From the NCBI GenBank assembly GCA_017462125.1, contig JAFTRQ010000161.1:1-8099 (forward strand): a stretch of 8,099 nt of DNA, read 5' to 3'. A program made the position numbers and the translations under genes. How positions within the stretch are numbered: the first letter of the stretch is position 1; every line of letters starts with the position of its first letter. Positions 1 to 6,100 of this stretch are shown piece by piece. The notes under the pieces are model-generated. The model was not told the origin of the DNA. It saw only the letters and a program-made list of their open reading frames with translations, and did not search any database. Source of the DNA: Clostridia bacterium. Its GTDB lineage: Bacteria; Bacillota_A; Clostridia; Oscillospirales; CAG-272.

Positions 1-154
1 AATTCACGTTTAGCTTATGTTTTCTCAAGAGCCAGCGACGAATCCGACGGTGCCCATAGGTTTGCTTGCTTTCACGTTGGGCTTCGGCGATCAGGTCGGT
101 CAGCCACTGATCCTTATTTGGCCGACTTTGCCGGTTTCTCCGGCTGCTTTTCCT
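1..154 (-). pseudogene. IS3 transposase orfB, internal fragment
   Basis: In another minus-strand frame, open from just after a TAG at 157-155 to the window edge, the peptide reads NKDQWLTDLIAEAQRESKQ and continues TYGHRRIRRWLLRKH. The Y-G-x-R-R-I block is characteristic of the HTH_21-type region in the N-terminal half of IS3-family OrfB, upstream of the DDE catalytic core. No OrfB start is visible because the upstream part of orfB was lost with the end of orfA. The catalytic D-D-E part would lie beyond the left edge, so its state cannot be judged. Confidence 0.65.
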
Positions 155-204
155 CTAAACACTTCTTCTGCTAACTGTTCCATTTTTACATATTTTCTTG
201 GCAT
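100..204 (-). pseudogene. IS3 transposase orfA, N-terminal fragment
   Basis: The ATG at 204-202 opens a 34-residue frame beginning MPRKYVKMEQLAEEVF and ending at a TGA at 102-100. The start of the peptide resembles the N-terminus of IS3-family OrfA DNA-binding subunits from Clostridia. After about residue 18 it no longer looks like OrfA, and most of the helix-turn-helix and the whole leucine-zipper region are missing. The breakpoint of the internal deletion lies near 120-150. The fragment cannot encode a functional OrfA. Confidence 0.65.
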
Positions 205-207
205 AAC

Positions 208-249
208 AAATCCCCCTATTGTAGTTTTTATTCTACAATAGGGGGATTT
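208..249 (-). promoter_or_regulatory. 17-bp perfect hairpin that hides the transposase ribosome binding site
   Basis: The arms 208-224 and 233-249 are perfectly complementary over 17 bp with an 8-nt loop (225-232). On the minus strand the 3' arm carries AGGGGGA, the only Shine-Dalgarno-like sequence for the orfA ATG at 204, seven bases from the start. A transcript entering the element from outside would fold this stem and mask the site. Limiting translation of transposase from read-through transcripts in this way is known for several IS families; its action here is inferred. On the plus strand the stem is followed by TTTTATTT, so it could also act as a terminator in that direction. Confidence 0.65.
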
Positions 250-258
250 TTATTTCAA

Positions 259-283
259 TGTCCGTTTTTTAGGATACTGTCCA
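259..283 (-). repeat. Terminal inverted repeat of the decayed IS3 element
   Basis: The minus strand from 283 reads TGGACAGTATCCTAAAAAAC and continues with GGACA. It starts with the TG usual for IS3-family tips and lies where a left terminal repeat should be, about 55 bp outside the orfA start. The partner repeat is outside the window, so the exact outer boundary is inferred. Confidence 0.6.
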
Positions 284-305
284 GCCCTCCGGGCGGCTTT
301 TTCTT
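284..305 (+). terminator. Possible remnant of an intrinsic terminator next to the IS
   Basis: A GC-rich stretch (GCCC-TCC-GGGC, with GGC following) is directly followed by TTTTTCTTTT. It resembles the 3' arm and T-tract of a rho-independent terminator, and it starts at the first base outside the IS terminal repeat. The best stem that can form is only four base pairs. Either it is a weak terminator or the original 5' arm was separated by the IS insertion. Confidence 0.3.
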
Positions 306-306
306 T

Positions 307-335
307 TCAATCACAGAACTCCGTTCTCTGATTGA
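307..335. repeat. Stem-loop upstream of the helicase promoter
   Basis: TCAATCACAGAAC (307-319) pairs with GTTCTCTGATTGA (323-335): 12 of 13 positions pair, with one C-C mismatch and a TCC loop. It ends about 20 bp before the predicted -35 box, so it is probably not in the helicase leader. It could be a terminator stem for an upstream gene (no clear T-run follows) or a regulatory site. Confidence 0.4.
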
Positions 336-355
336 TTTCAGATCGATGATTTCTC

Positions 356-384
356 TTGTGTTTTTTTCGCTGTGGTGATATACT
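356..384 (+). promoter_or_regulatory. Sigma-A-type promoter for the DEAD-box helicase gene
   Basis: TTGTGT (356-361) and TATACT (379-384) are separated by 17 bp. A TG one base before the -10 box (376-377) makes it an extended -10 promoter. Transcription would start near 391, giving a leader of about 25 nt, too short for a structured cold-shock leader. Confidence 0.6.
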
Positions 385-414
385 GAAGATGAAAAAAGAA
401 AAAGGATGAAAAAA

Positions 415-1575
415 ATGGAAAATGAAGTAATGTTTAAAGATCTGGGTCTTTCGGAGGAAATGCTCAAGGTATTGGAGAATAAGGGCTACGCCTATCCCAC
501 GACCGTGCAGAAGTTGGCGATCCCCCAATTTATGGCGTGGAAGGATGTGGTGGTCAAGGCTCCTACCGGAACCGGAAAGACCTTTGCCTTCGGCATCCCC
601 ATGATCGAGCATATCGATGCGGATTGCCCGGAAATTCAGGGCCTGATCCTGGCCCCTACCCGGGAACTGGCCATGCAGATCGGCGAGGAACTGCGGGGGC
701 TGCTGACCTTCTATCAGGGCATCCGTGTTGCGGTGCTTTACGGCGGCGCCGGGCTGGAGGGTCAGGCGCGCCAGCTGGAGAAAAAGCCTCAGATCATTGT
801 GGCTACCCCGGGGCGGCTGATGGATCATCATAAACGCCGCAATCTGCGGTTTGACCATATCCAGACCGTGGTGCTGGACGAAGCCGACCGGATGCTGGAT
901 ATGGGCTTTTATAAGGATGTGACCCGCATTGTGGATATGGTGAAAAACCGCCGCAATTTAGGGCTCTTTTCTGCCACCATCAGCCGGGAGGTAATGGATG
1001 TTTCCTGGAAATACCAGCGGGACGAGGTGGAGATCACTGTGGAGCCCAAGCTGGAGGATCGGCCGGATATCGATCAGTATTCGGTGACGGTGCCCACCTT
1101 TAAAAAGACAGAAGCTACCGTTACCATGATCAAGGAGGGCCCCTTTGAGCGGGTGATCGTGTTCTGCAACACCAAGTCCATGTGCCAGCGGCTGAACGAT
1201 GATCTTCTGAAGGCGGGGGTGGATTGCGCCTGCCTGCATGGGGATATTCCCCAGAGCAAGCGGGAAAAGACCATGCAGAAATACCGGGACGGCAAGCTGA
1301 CGGTATTGGTGGCCACTGATGTGGCCTCCCGGGGGATCGATGTGGATGATGTGGATTGCGTTATTAATTATGATATTCCCGAGGAGATGGAGTATTATAT
1401 CCACCGCATCGGCCGTACCGGCCGGGCCCGTAAAAAGGGTGCGGTGTTCTCCATGCTGAATAATTTTGCCGAAAAAACCAAGCTGGAGGAGATCGTCAAA
1501 TATACCAAATACGAGGTCAAGCCTCTTCGGATGGGGGAGGACGGCGTTCTCGCCGAGGCATCGGAGGAACAGTAA
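415..1575 (+). CDS. DEAD-box ATP-dependent RNA helicase, core-only form
   Basis: The product should unwind short RNA duplexes using ATP in the cytoplasm, in ribosome assembly or mRNA turnover. All core motifs are visible (residues from the Met at 415): Q motif F7 to Q32, Walker A APTGTGKT 49-56, PTRELA 81-86, TPGR 131-134, DEAD 155-158, SAT 186-188, ATDVASRGID 300-309 and HRIGRTGR 330-337. At 386 residues it is little more than the two RecA-like domains, lacking the basic or RGG-rich C-terminal extension of CshA- or DeaD-type enzymes, so its RNA target cannot be read from the sequence. I chose the ATG at 415 because AAGGA (402-406) sits eight bases upstream. An in-frame ATG at 406 would start inside that site and add only three residues. 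The gene has its own promoter and appears monocistronic. The family is certain; orthology to a named helicase is not. Confidence 0.95.
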   Translation: MENEVMFKDLGLSEEMLKVLENKGYAYPTTVQKLAIPQFMAWKDVVVKAPTGTGKTFAFGIPMIEHIDADCPEIQGLILAPTRELAMQIGEELRGLLTFYQGIRVAVLYGGAGLEGQARQLEKKPQIIVATPGRLMDHHKRRNLRFDHIQTVVLDEADRMLDMGFYKDVTRIVDMVKNRRNLGLFSATISREVMDVSWKYQRDEVEITVEPKLEDRPDIDQYSVTVPTFKKTEATVTMIKEGPFERVIVFCNTKSMCQRLNDDLLKAGVDCACLHGDIPQSKREKTMQKYRDGKLTVLVATDVASRGIDVDDVDCVINYDIPEEMEYYIHRIGRTGRARKKGAVFSMLNNFAEKTKLEEIVKYTKYEVKPLRMGEDGVLAEASEEQ

Positions 1576-1658
1576 TAGGTAAAAAACAGTTATATAGATC
1601 TGCTCTATAGTATTTTGACCATTTTTCTTATACAATAGTTTCGTGAGGAGATGGCGGA

Positions 1659-2423
1659 ATGAAATACGAAAACGGTAAGGACATTTTTCCGGAGGCGCTG
1701 CTGCGGCAAATTCAAAAATATGTTTCGGGGAAGCTTGTCTATATCCCCGCCAACGAAACCAAGCGCGGTTGGGGGGAGTCCTCAGGATATAAGCAATATC
1801 TTGCGGAGCGCAACCGCAGCATCCGGGAAAAATTCAATGCCGGCGCCGGCATTGAGCAATTGGCGGAGGAGTATTATCTTTCCTGCGATTCCATCAAAAA
1901 AATCGTATATTCAAAAAAGGAGGAGCTGATCTTGACCTATAAATGCTCGCTTTCTTCTGCAAAGGAATTTGCAAAGCAAAATAAACTGGAGGAATGGGTT
2001 CATACATATCTGCTGTCGGATGGCAAAAACAAGGAGTTTTCTGACGGACTGAAGCTGTTTGACCGCTATTTTATCGGGCCGATCAAGATGCCCTTATCGT
2101 TATTTCACCGCTGCTGCGGCCCGGAAGAGGAGATGAAATACCGGGTCAACAAAGGGTGGTTTGAAAAGCACGTTGCAGAACTGGCGGAGGTCATCAAGCG
2201 GGAGCCGGATATGCCGCCGCTGATCGTTCATTTCCTAATGGAAAACGGAAAAGAGGAATTTGAACTGAACGACGGCAACCACCGCTTTGAAGCCTATTCC
2301 CGCTTGGGGACCAAGGAATATGCGGTGATTGTCTGGATCACCGAAAAGCAGGAATATGACCTGTTTATGAAAAAATACGGGGAGAGATATCTTGATGAAA
2401 ACGATCCGGTTGATGTCTCATAA
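1659..2423 (+). CDS. CD3324-type HTH protein fused to a ParB-like domain
   Basis: The 254-residue product joins two recognisable parts. Residues 1-86 resemble the small CD3324 family (Mor-activator-like) of Clostridia: a start of the form MKYENxKDxxPExLLxxIQKYV, then IPxxx..WGExSGYK, then a helix-turn-helix at about 65-86 (IEQLAEEYYLSCDSIKKIVY). Residues about 165-228 contain NDGNHRFEAY (204-213), matching the conserved block of ParB N-terminal/sulfiredoxin-like nucleotide-binding domains. Such domains can bind CTP or act as nucleases, but there is no second partition gene here, so chromosome segregation is unlikely. A DNA-binding regulator with a nucleotide-sensing domain is the best inference. 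GTGAGGAG (1643-1650) lies eight bases before the ATG. Its last 29 bases overlap the start of the EEP pseudogene, implying translational coupling in the intact ancestor. No clean promoter is seen upstream. Confidence 0.75.
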   Translation: MKYENGKDIFPEALLRQIQKYVSGKLVYIPANETKRGWGESSGYKQYLAERNRSIREKFNAGAGIEQLAEEYYLSCDSIKKIVYSKKEELILTYKCSLSSAKEFAKQNKLEEWVHTYLLSDGKNKEFSDGLKLFDRYFIGPIKMPLSLFHRCCGPEEEMKYRVNKGWFEKHVAELAEVIKREPDMPPLIVHFLMENGKEEFELNDGNHRFEAYSRLGTKEYAVIVWITEKQEYDLFMKKYGERYLDENDPVDVS

Positions 2424-2717
2424 TGTGTGGAATTGTAATAAAAATTGCCCGGCATGGGAAGTAAAAGGGGAGGATTGCTCGGCAGAAGTCGGGGTGAAAG
2501 GGCTTGTTCGGACATGGTAGGAGATCTTGCCGGATATCATCGGCGGGCAAGAGGTCTCGGCGCTGATGGCCGATCTTTTGAAGGAACATTGCCATGCGTT
2601 GGGGCTGGAATATATCCTCATCTGGGGACGCTTTACCCCCATTCTTTACCGTGCCGATAAATTTGAGCTGGTAGATTCTGCCTTTTGCTATAAGGTTTTA
2701 GGACATCCTAAGGAATC

Positions 2718-2740
2718 GGAAAATATGATGTACATTTTCC
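2718..2740. repeat. Hairpin preceding the left 29-bp repeat
   Basis: GGAAAAT (2718-2724) pairs with ATTTTCC (2734-2740), with a loop of nine bases. It overlaps the first bases of the left 29-bp repeat. The right copy has a hairpin in the same position with a different stem sequence. Confidence 0.5.
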
Positions 2741-2765
2741 CTGCTTGTAACGGTATAAGACAAAA
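2737..2765 (+). repeat. Left copy of an imperfect 29-bp direct repeat flanking the STAND gene
   Basis: TTCCCTGCTTGT, then AAC, then GGTATAAGACAAAA. The copy at 6745-6773 is identical at 27 of 29 positions, with CAT in place of AAC. The copies are in the same orientation, 4008 bp apart, and enclose only the STAND gene and its non-coding flanks. CCTAAGGA also occurs 30-45 bp upstream of both copies (2707-2714 and 6700-6707). Confidence 0.8.
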
Positions 2766-2805
2766 CTACCCGAAGAAGAGAGAAGCAAAACTCTTTTATG
2801 GGTAG
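2766..2805. repeat. Long imperfect stem-loop adjoining the left repeat
   Basis: CTACCCGAAGAAGAG (2766-2780) pairs with CTCTTTTATGGGTAG (2791-2805). Fourteen of 15 positions pair, including two G-T wobbles, with a 10-nt loop. TAATTTTATAT follows on the plus strand, so weak terminator activity is possible. It forms the end of the pseudogene frame by chance. The right copy of the 29-bp repeat has no such stem; its 18 following bases lead straight into the IS. Confidence 0.5.
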
Positions 2806-2817
2806 TAATTTTATATA

Positions 2818-2896
2818 GTGCTATTCTTTGCTGCGCAAAGAGTGATATGATTGCCGACGGCAATCGTGATATTAAAACCTACGGTTTTAGTGATAT
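2818..2896 (+). repeat. Array of 24-bp units: GTGATAT plus a variable palindrome
   Basis: GTGCTAT at 2818 and GTGATAT at 2842, 2866 and 2890 are exactly 24 bp apart. Each of the first three is followed by a 17-bp palindrome made of a 7-bp stem and a 3-nt loop: TCTTTGC-TGC-GCAAAGA, GATTGCC-GAC-GGCAATC and TAAAACC-TAC-GGTTTTA. The stem sequences are unrelated, but pairing, stem length and loop length are kept, so structure rather than sequence is conserved. The fourth GTGATAT leads into a longer stem (2898-2929). An inverted copy, ATATCAC, lies at 2947-2953. This is not CRISPR: the constant part is 7 bp and the variable parts are self-complementary. Confidence 0.8.
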
Positions 2897-2897
2897 T

Positions 2898-2929
2898 TTA
2901 TTCGCCTCCAAAACTCGCAAAGCGAATAA
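2898..2929. repeat. Fourth, longer palindrome of the array
   Basis: TTATTCGC (2898-2905) pairs perfectly with GCGAATAA (2922-2929) across a 16-nt loop. It follows the fourth GTGATAT by one base and keeps the array's logic with a larger loop, as though this unit had been expanded or two units had merged. Confidence 0.55.
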
Positions 2930-2975
2930 CACTCTGCATTAGCCGAATATCACGCGCCGTAAGACGAATAAAACT

Positions 2976-3001
2976 GCCCAAGTGTCCTTAAACACTTGGG
3001 C
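2976..3001. terminator. 10-bp perfect stem-loop, possible terminator facing left
   Basis: GCCCAAGTGT (2976-2985) pairs with ACACTTGGGC (2992-3001) around a 6-nt CCTTAA loop. On the plus strand no T-run follows. On the minus strand the stem is followed by AGTTTTATT, so termination of leftward transcription is more plausible. It stands about 45 bp before the -35 box of the STAND gene and may insulate it, or it may be the last hairpin of the repeat region. Confidence 0.4.
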
Positions 3002-3045
3002 TAACTTACTCCCTTACTGCGTAGATTCTGTTTCTGTAAGAAGCC

Positions 3046-3074
3046 TTGCCCTCGCGGAGAATTTGTGTTACAAT
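3046..3074 (+). promoter_or_regulatory. Sigma-A-type promoter of the STAND gene
   Basis: TTGCCC (3046-3051) and TACAAT (3069-3074) are separated by 17 bp. TG at 3066-3067 provides an extended -10 element. Transcription should begin near 3081, about 42 nt before the start codon. The gene therefore carries its own promoter and does not depend on the upstream genes. Confidence 0.6.
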
Positions 3075-3081
3075 AAAATTA

Positions 3082-3108
3082 TTAGATATGTTTGATAATC
3101 ACATCTAA
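3082..3108. promoter_or_regulatory. Operator-like inverted repeat in the STAND gene leader
   Basis: TTAGATATG (3082-3090) and CACATCTAA (3100-3108) pair at eight of nine positions around a 9-nt spacer. The repeat starts at the predicted transcription start and ends two bases before AGAGG (3111-3115), the ribosome binding site. As DNA it fits a dimeric repressor site; as RNA it is a leader hairpin. No regulator gene is adjacent, though the HTH/ParB-like protein at 1659 is the nearest candidate. Confidence 0.5.
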
Positions 3109-3122
3109 ACAGAGGTAAAGCA

Positions 3123-6100
3123 ATGGACAACATTTCGTTTTTCGTATCGAGCACCTTCAAGGACATGCAGGGAGAGAGAGACGCGCTTCACCGCGTCATA
3201 ATACCCGAGTTTCGCGAATTTGCACGCGGATACGGCAGAAGCGTCGACTTTGTCGACCTGCGCTGGGGTATATCTACCGACGGCACCGAGGGGAACGAAA
3301 GCTCGGACAAGATACTCAGCGTCTGTCTTGACGAAATCGAACTTTGCTCGCCGTACCAGATCGTCATACTCGGCGAGCGGTACGGCTGGATGCCGTCACC
3401 CGAGCAGCTCGCACGGACGGCGGAGCGCAAAAGCTTTACACTCGAGAGTGACATGATATCGGTCACCGAGCTTGAGATACTCTACGGAATGTACAAAAAC
3501 AGGGGCATGCTCGACCGTTGCATCTTCTGCCTGCGCGACCCTCTCGACCCCTCTCTTCTCTCGGAGGAGGAGCGCGCCTTATACATAAGCGAGGACGAGG
3601 GTGACCGTGAGCGCATGCGCCGTCTGAAAGAAAAGATCTCCGCACACCCCGATATTAACACTATCCGCTACACGCTCGATCTTTCGCGCGAGACGGGTCG
3701 GTACGACGATTTTACGGCGAAGCTGACCGCACGGATCTACAACATACTCAAAAGCGAATGGGGCGAGCTGAAAAGAAAAAGCTGGATCGAGCGGCAGTAC
3801 GAAGAAGACCGCATGATCAGCAATCAGCTTTGCTCGCGCTTCACCGCGCGCACCGAGCTGGTCGATACCCTTGAAGAGCATCTTTCCACCGATTTTCTCG
3901 TGCCGATGGGCGAAAACGGTTGCGGCATGTCCTCGATTGCCGCAAAGCTCGGAGAGCGTCTTCGTGAAAAGGGGCACTCCGTCAGAAACATATACTGCGG
4001 AAACGCCTTCTGCTCCGACACTGAACAGCTTATAAAGATAATGTACGCGCAGATCGCGGGCGCCGACGCGGAGGAGGAATTTTCCGCGGTAGCTCCGGGG
4101 GGCGGCGAGTGCGAGCGCTGGAAGGAAAAATGGGACGAGGCCGCGGCGAAATATGACGGGGAGAAGATATATTTTCTCATCGACGGCATACACCACCTCG
4201 ACGCCGACGCCGCCTTTGAGCGAAGCGACTTTCTGCCCTCAAACGGATGCAGCAGAAAAATATCCTTTTTCATCACCTCAAACTACGAAACTGCGATGAA
4301 CCCGATCGCGGTCGAGCAGATGAACCGCTGGTGCGACTTCTACGACGTGGGAAACTGTTCGGAGAGCGACCTTCGCGACATCATCACCTCCCGCCTCCGT
4401 GCCGAGCACAAACAGATCGGTGAGGCGGTGATGCAGGCTCTGCTCTCGCATCCGCTGATCACCAACATGATCTGCTTAGAGCTGATCTTGCAGAACATTC
4501 TGAACCTGAACGGCGACGATTTCGCCGAGATAAACGAGCTTGAACGGACGATGGACGGAAACTCGGCGATCTCTGCCTATCTGTGCAACGCCGTGCGTGA
4601 ACATCCCGCCGTCGAGACGGAGCTGATAAGCTTCTGGCTCTTCCGCTCGATAGGAACGCTTTCCGACTTTGATGAAGAGGAGGAAAAACGCCTTTTGTGC
4701 ATGATGAGCTTCTTCGCGGGCGCGATGAGCGGGCTGTCATCGGGCGAGTTATCCGACATGGCGGACTACCTGCGCACGGTCGTGCCGTGCGAGAGCGAAT
4801 ACAGTGACGCGTGGTGGGAGGAGGTTCGCTTCGTGCGCCTTCGTCGATATCTCGGACCGATGCTTCGCAAAACGGCTGAAGGCCGGTACACCTTCTCGCA
4901 CGAGCAGATCCGAAGTGCGGTGTTTGCCGACCCCACGGTGCGCCTGCTCGGCTCGATTCCCATTTACTGGTACAGGGCGCTCGGGGAGTCCTCGCCGCTC
5001 GGCCAGGAAAATTTTTTGCCGTCGATCCTTATGTATCTGACGGTCGGCAGGACGGACGAAAGCATTCGCGGGGAGCTTGAAAATGAATTTACGCGCCGCG
5101 CCGAAAGCGTATACGTCCTCTCCCGCTCCGAGGACGGAGCGGATGCGGCGGAAGGCTCGCGGCGGCTTGCGCGCACGATGAGAGGTCTGCGCAGGTGCCT
5201 TATCAGCTCGGACGGAGAGCGCCGTGCCGAGCTTATGTGCGACATGATGAAGCGGCTCGCAAGCAGCGGCGCACCGCTCCAGGACGATCGGCTATCGGGA
5301 CTGTTTTTCGGACTCAGTTCCCGTCTCAAGACCGCCGACCCGTATGAAAAGAGCATCAAACTTTCCATGCATATCGCGCTCGCACGCGGATATGCGGAGT
5401 GGGAGCTCTCGGACGGGCGATATCCTGCACCTAAGCTCGACAAGCGCATGCGCAACTCCGAGCTCGGCGTTTATAAGGAATGGACGCGGATTCAAAGACG
5501 CGGACTCGCCCTTATATATACCGACGCCTGCAGGCTGTACTACGACATCCGCTATGCCATAGCCGACGGCTACCGAACGGTAAAGCCCGCCTGGGATTGG
5601 TCGGAGCTGCGCGACAAGACGGCGCACTACCTCAATCTTTTCGCTTCCGAGATCGACACGATGCGCAATCATTACTGCAGTCAGATATGTCTTATGGACG
5701 CCGATATGAAGCTCCCGAGCGACCCCGTTATTGCGTATTACGCATTGCAAAGCGCCGAAAACTTCAACAAGAGCCTGATAAACGGAATCTCGTCCGGCCG
5801 TTCAAATGCGCGGGATTTTGTGATGGGCCACTACGTAAACGACATGATGGATACGGCAAACGCCTATATCCTGCTCGCACGCGTAAACGAGGGTATGGAA
5901 ACTCCGATGAAAAGCGACGTGCTCCGCTTTTTCGCAGTGGATCTGTGCAAAAAGATGATACGAAAGCTGAAGTGGAAGCGGTTTATAAAGAAGCCTGTCG
6001 ACCTCGAGCCTTCTATCCGCATCAAATATCTTAGCACCTACTATTACGCGCTGTATTACAATACCATCTCTCTCAAGCAGCATTACGTCGACACACTTTG

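Larger units (their letters stand above)
1..283 (-). mobile_element. Decayed IS3-family element, 5' end, cut by the left window edge
   Basis: Read on the minus strand, this is the orfA-proximal end of an IS3-family element. The terminal inverted repeat begins TGGACAGTATCCTAAAAAAC at 283 (the family begins TG). It is followed by a hairpin, an orfA start at 204, and then without the middle of the element an orfB-like peptide that runs off the window. A complete element of this family would need about 1.2-1.5 kb, yet only about 50 bp separate the orfA N-terminus from sequence normally found inside orfB, so a large internal deletion is evident. The other end and any target duplication lie outside the window. 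The family call rests on recognisable peptide stretches in both reading frames. Confidence 0.8.
2395..2805 (+). pseudogene. Endonuclease/exonuclease/phosphatase (EEP) family gene, nonsense-mutated and truncated
   Basis: The ATG at 2395 has a good ribosome binding site (GGGGAGAG, 2379-2386) and overlaps the upstream gene. The frame reads MKTIRLMSHNVWNCNKN, the first strand of the EEP (DNase I-like) fold, but stops at an in-frame TAG at codon 42 (2518-2520). The same frame then continues EILPDIIGGQEVSALM, with the Q-E pair of the metal-binding motif, and GRFTPILYRADKFELVDSAF. EEP-like sequence ends near 2695, about 100 residues into a fold of roughly 230-300; from there the frame runs through foreign repeat DNA to a TAG at 2805. 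The catalytic His/Asp motifs are missing. A TTG at 2527 could restart translation, but the product would be useless as an enzyme. Loss of the 3' end coincides with the left border of the STAND cassette. Confidence 0.8.

Noticed and set aside
17..241. Plus-strand frame of 74 codons at the left end
   Set aside because: It is antisense to the IS3 orfA and orfB fragments and runs into the 17-bp hairpin; the minus strand explains the sequence.
1593..1615. Terminator after the helicase gene
   Set aside because: The only stem is TATAGA/TCTATA (6 AT-rich base pairs) followed by TATTTTGACC, too weak to call.
958..1635. Long open frame of about 225 codons on the minus strand, antisense to the helicase gene
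   Set aside because: It overlaps a gene with complete DEAD-box motifs, has no recognisable domain and starts beyond the helicase stop; it is a coding shadow.
1615..1636. Promoter for the HTH/ParB-like gene using TTGACC and TACAAT
   Set aside because: The boxes are only 10 bp apart, far from the 16-18 bp needed, and no alternative box at the right distance was convincing.
2818..2953. CRISPR array
   Set aside because: The constant part is only 7 bp, the variable parts are self-complementary palindromes of fixed size, and no cas gene is nearby.
2766..3122. tRNA, riboswitch or retron-type RNA in the non-coding block before the STAND gene
   Set aside because: No cloverleaf, T-loop sequence, known riboswitch core or nearby reverse transcriptase was found; only independent hairpins are visible.
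3579..4196. Open frame of about 205 codons antisense to the STAND gene, plus several other minus-strand frames to 6683
   Set aside because: All lie opposite a 1135-codon gene with clear domain motifs, and such GC-rich genes often leave open antisense frames. No ribosome binding site or family resemblance was seen.
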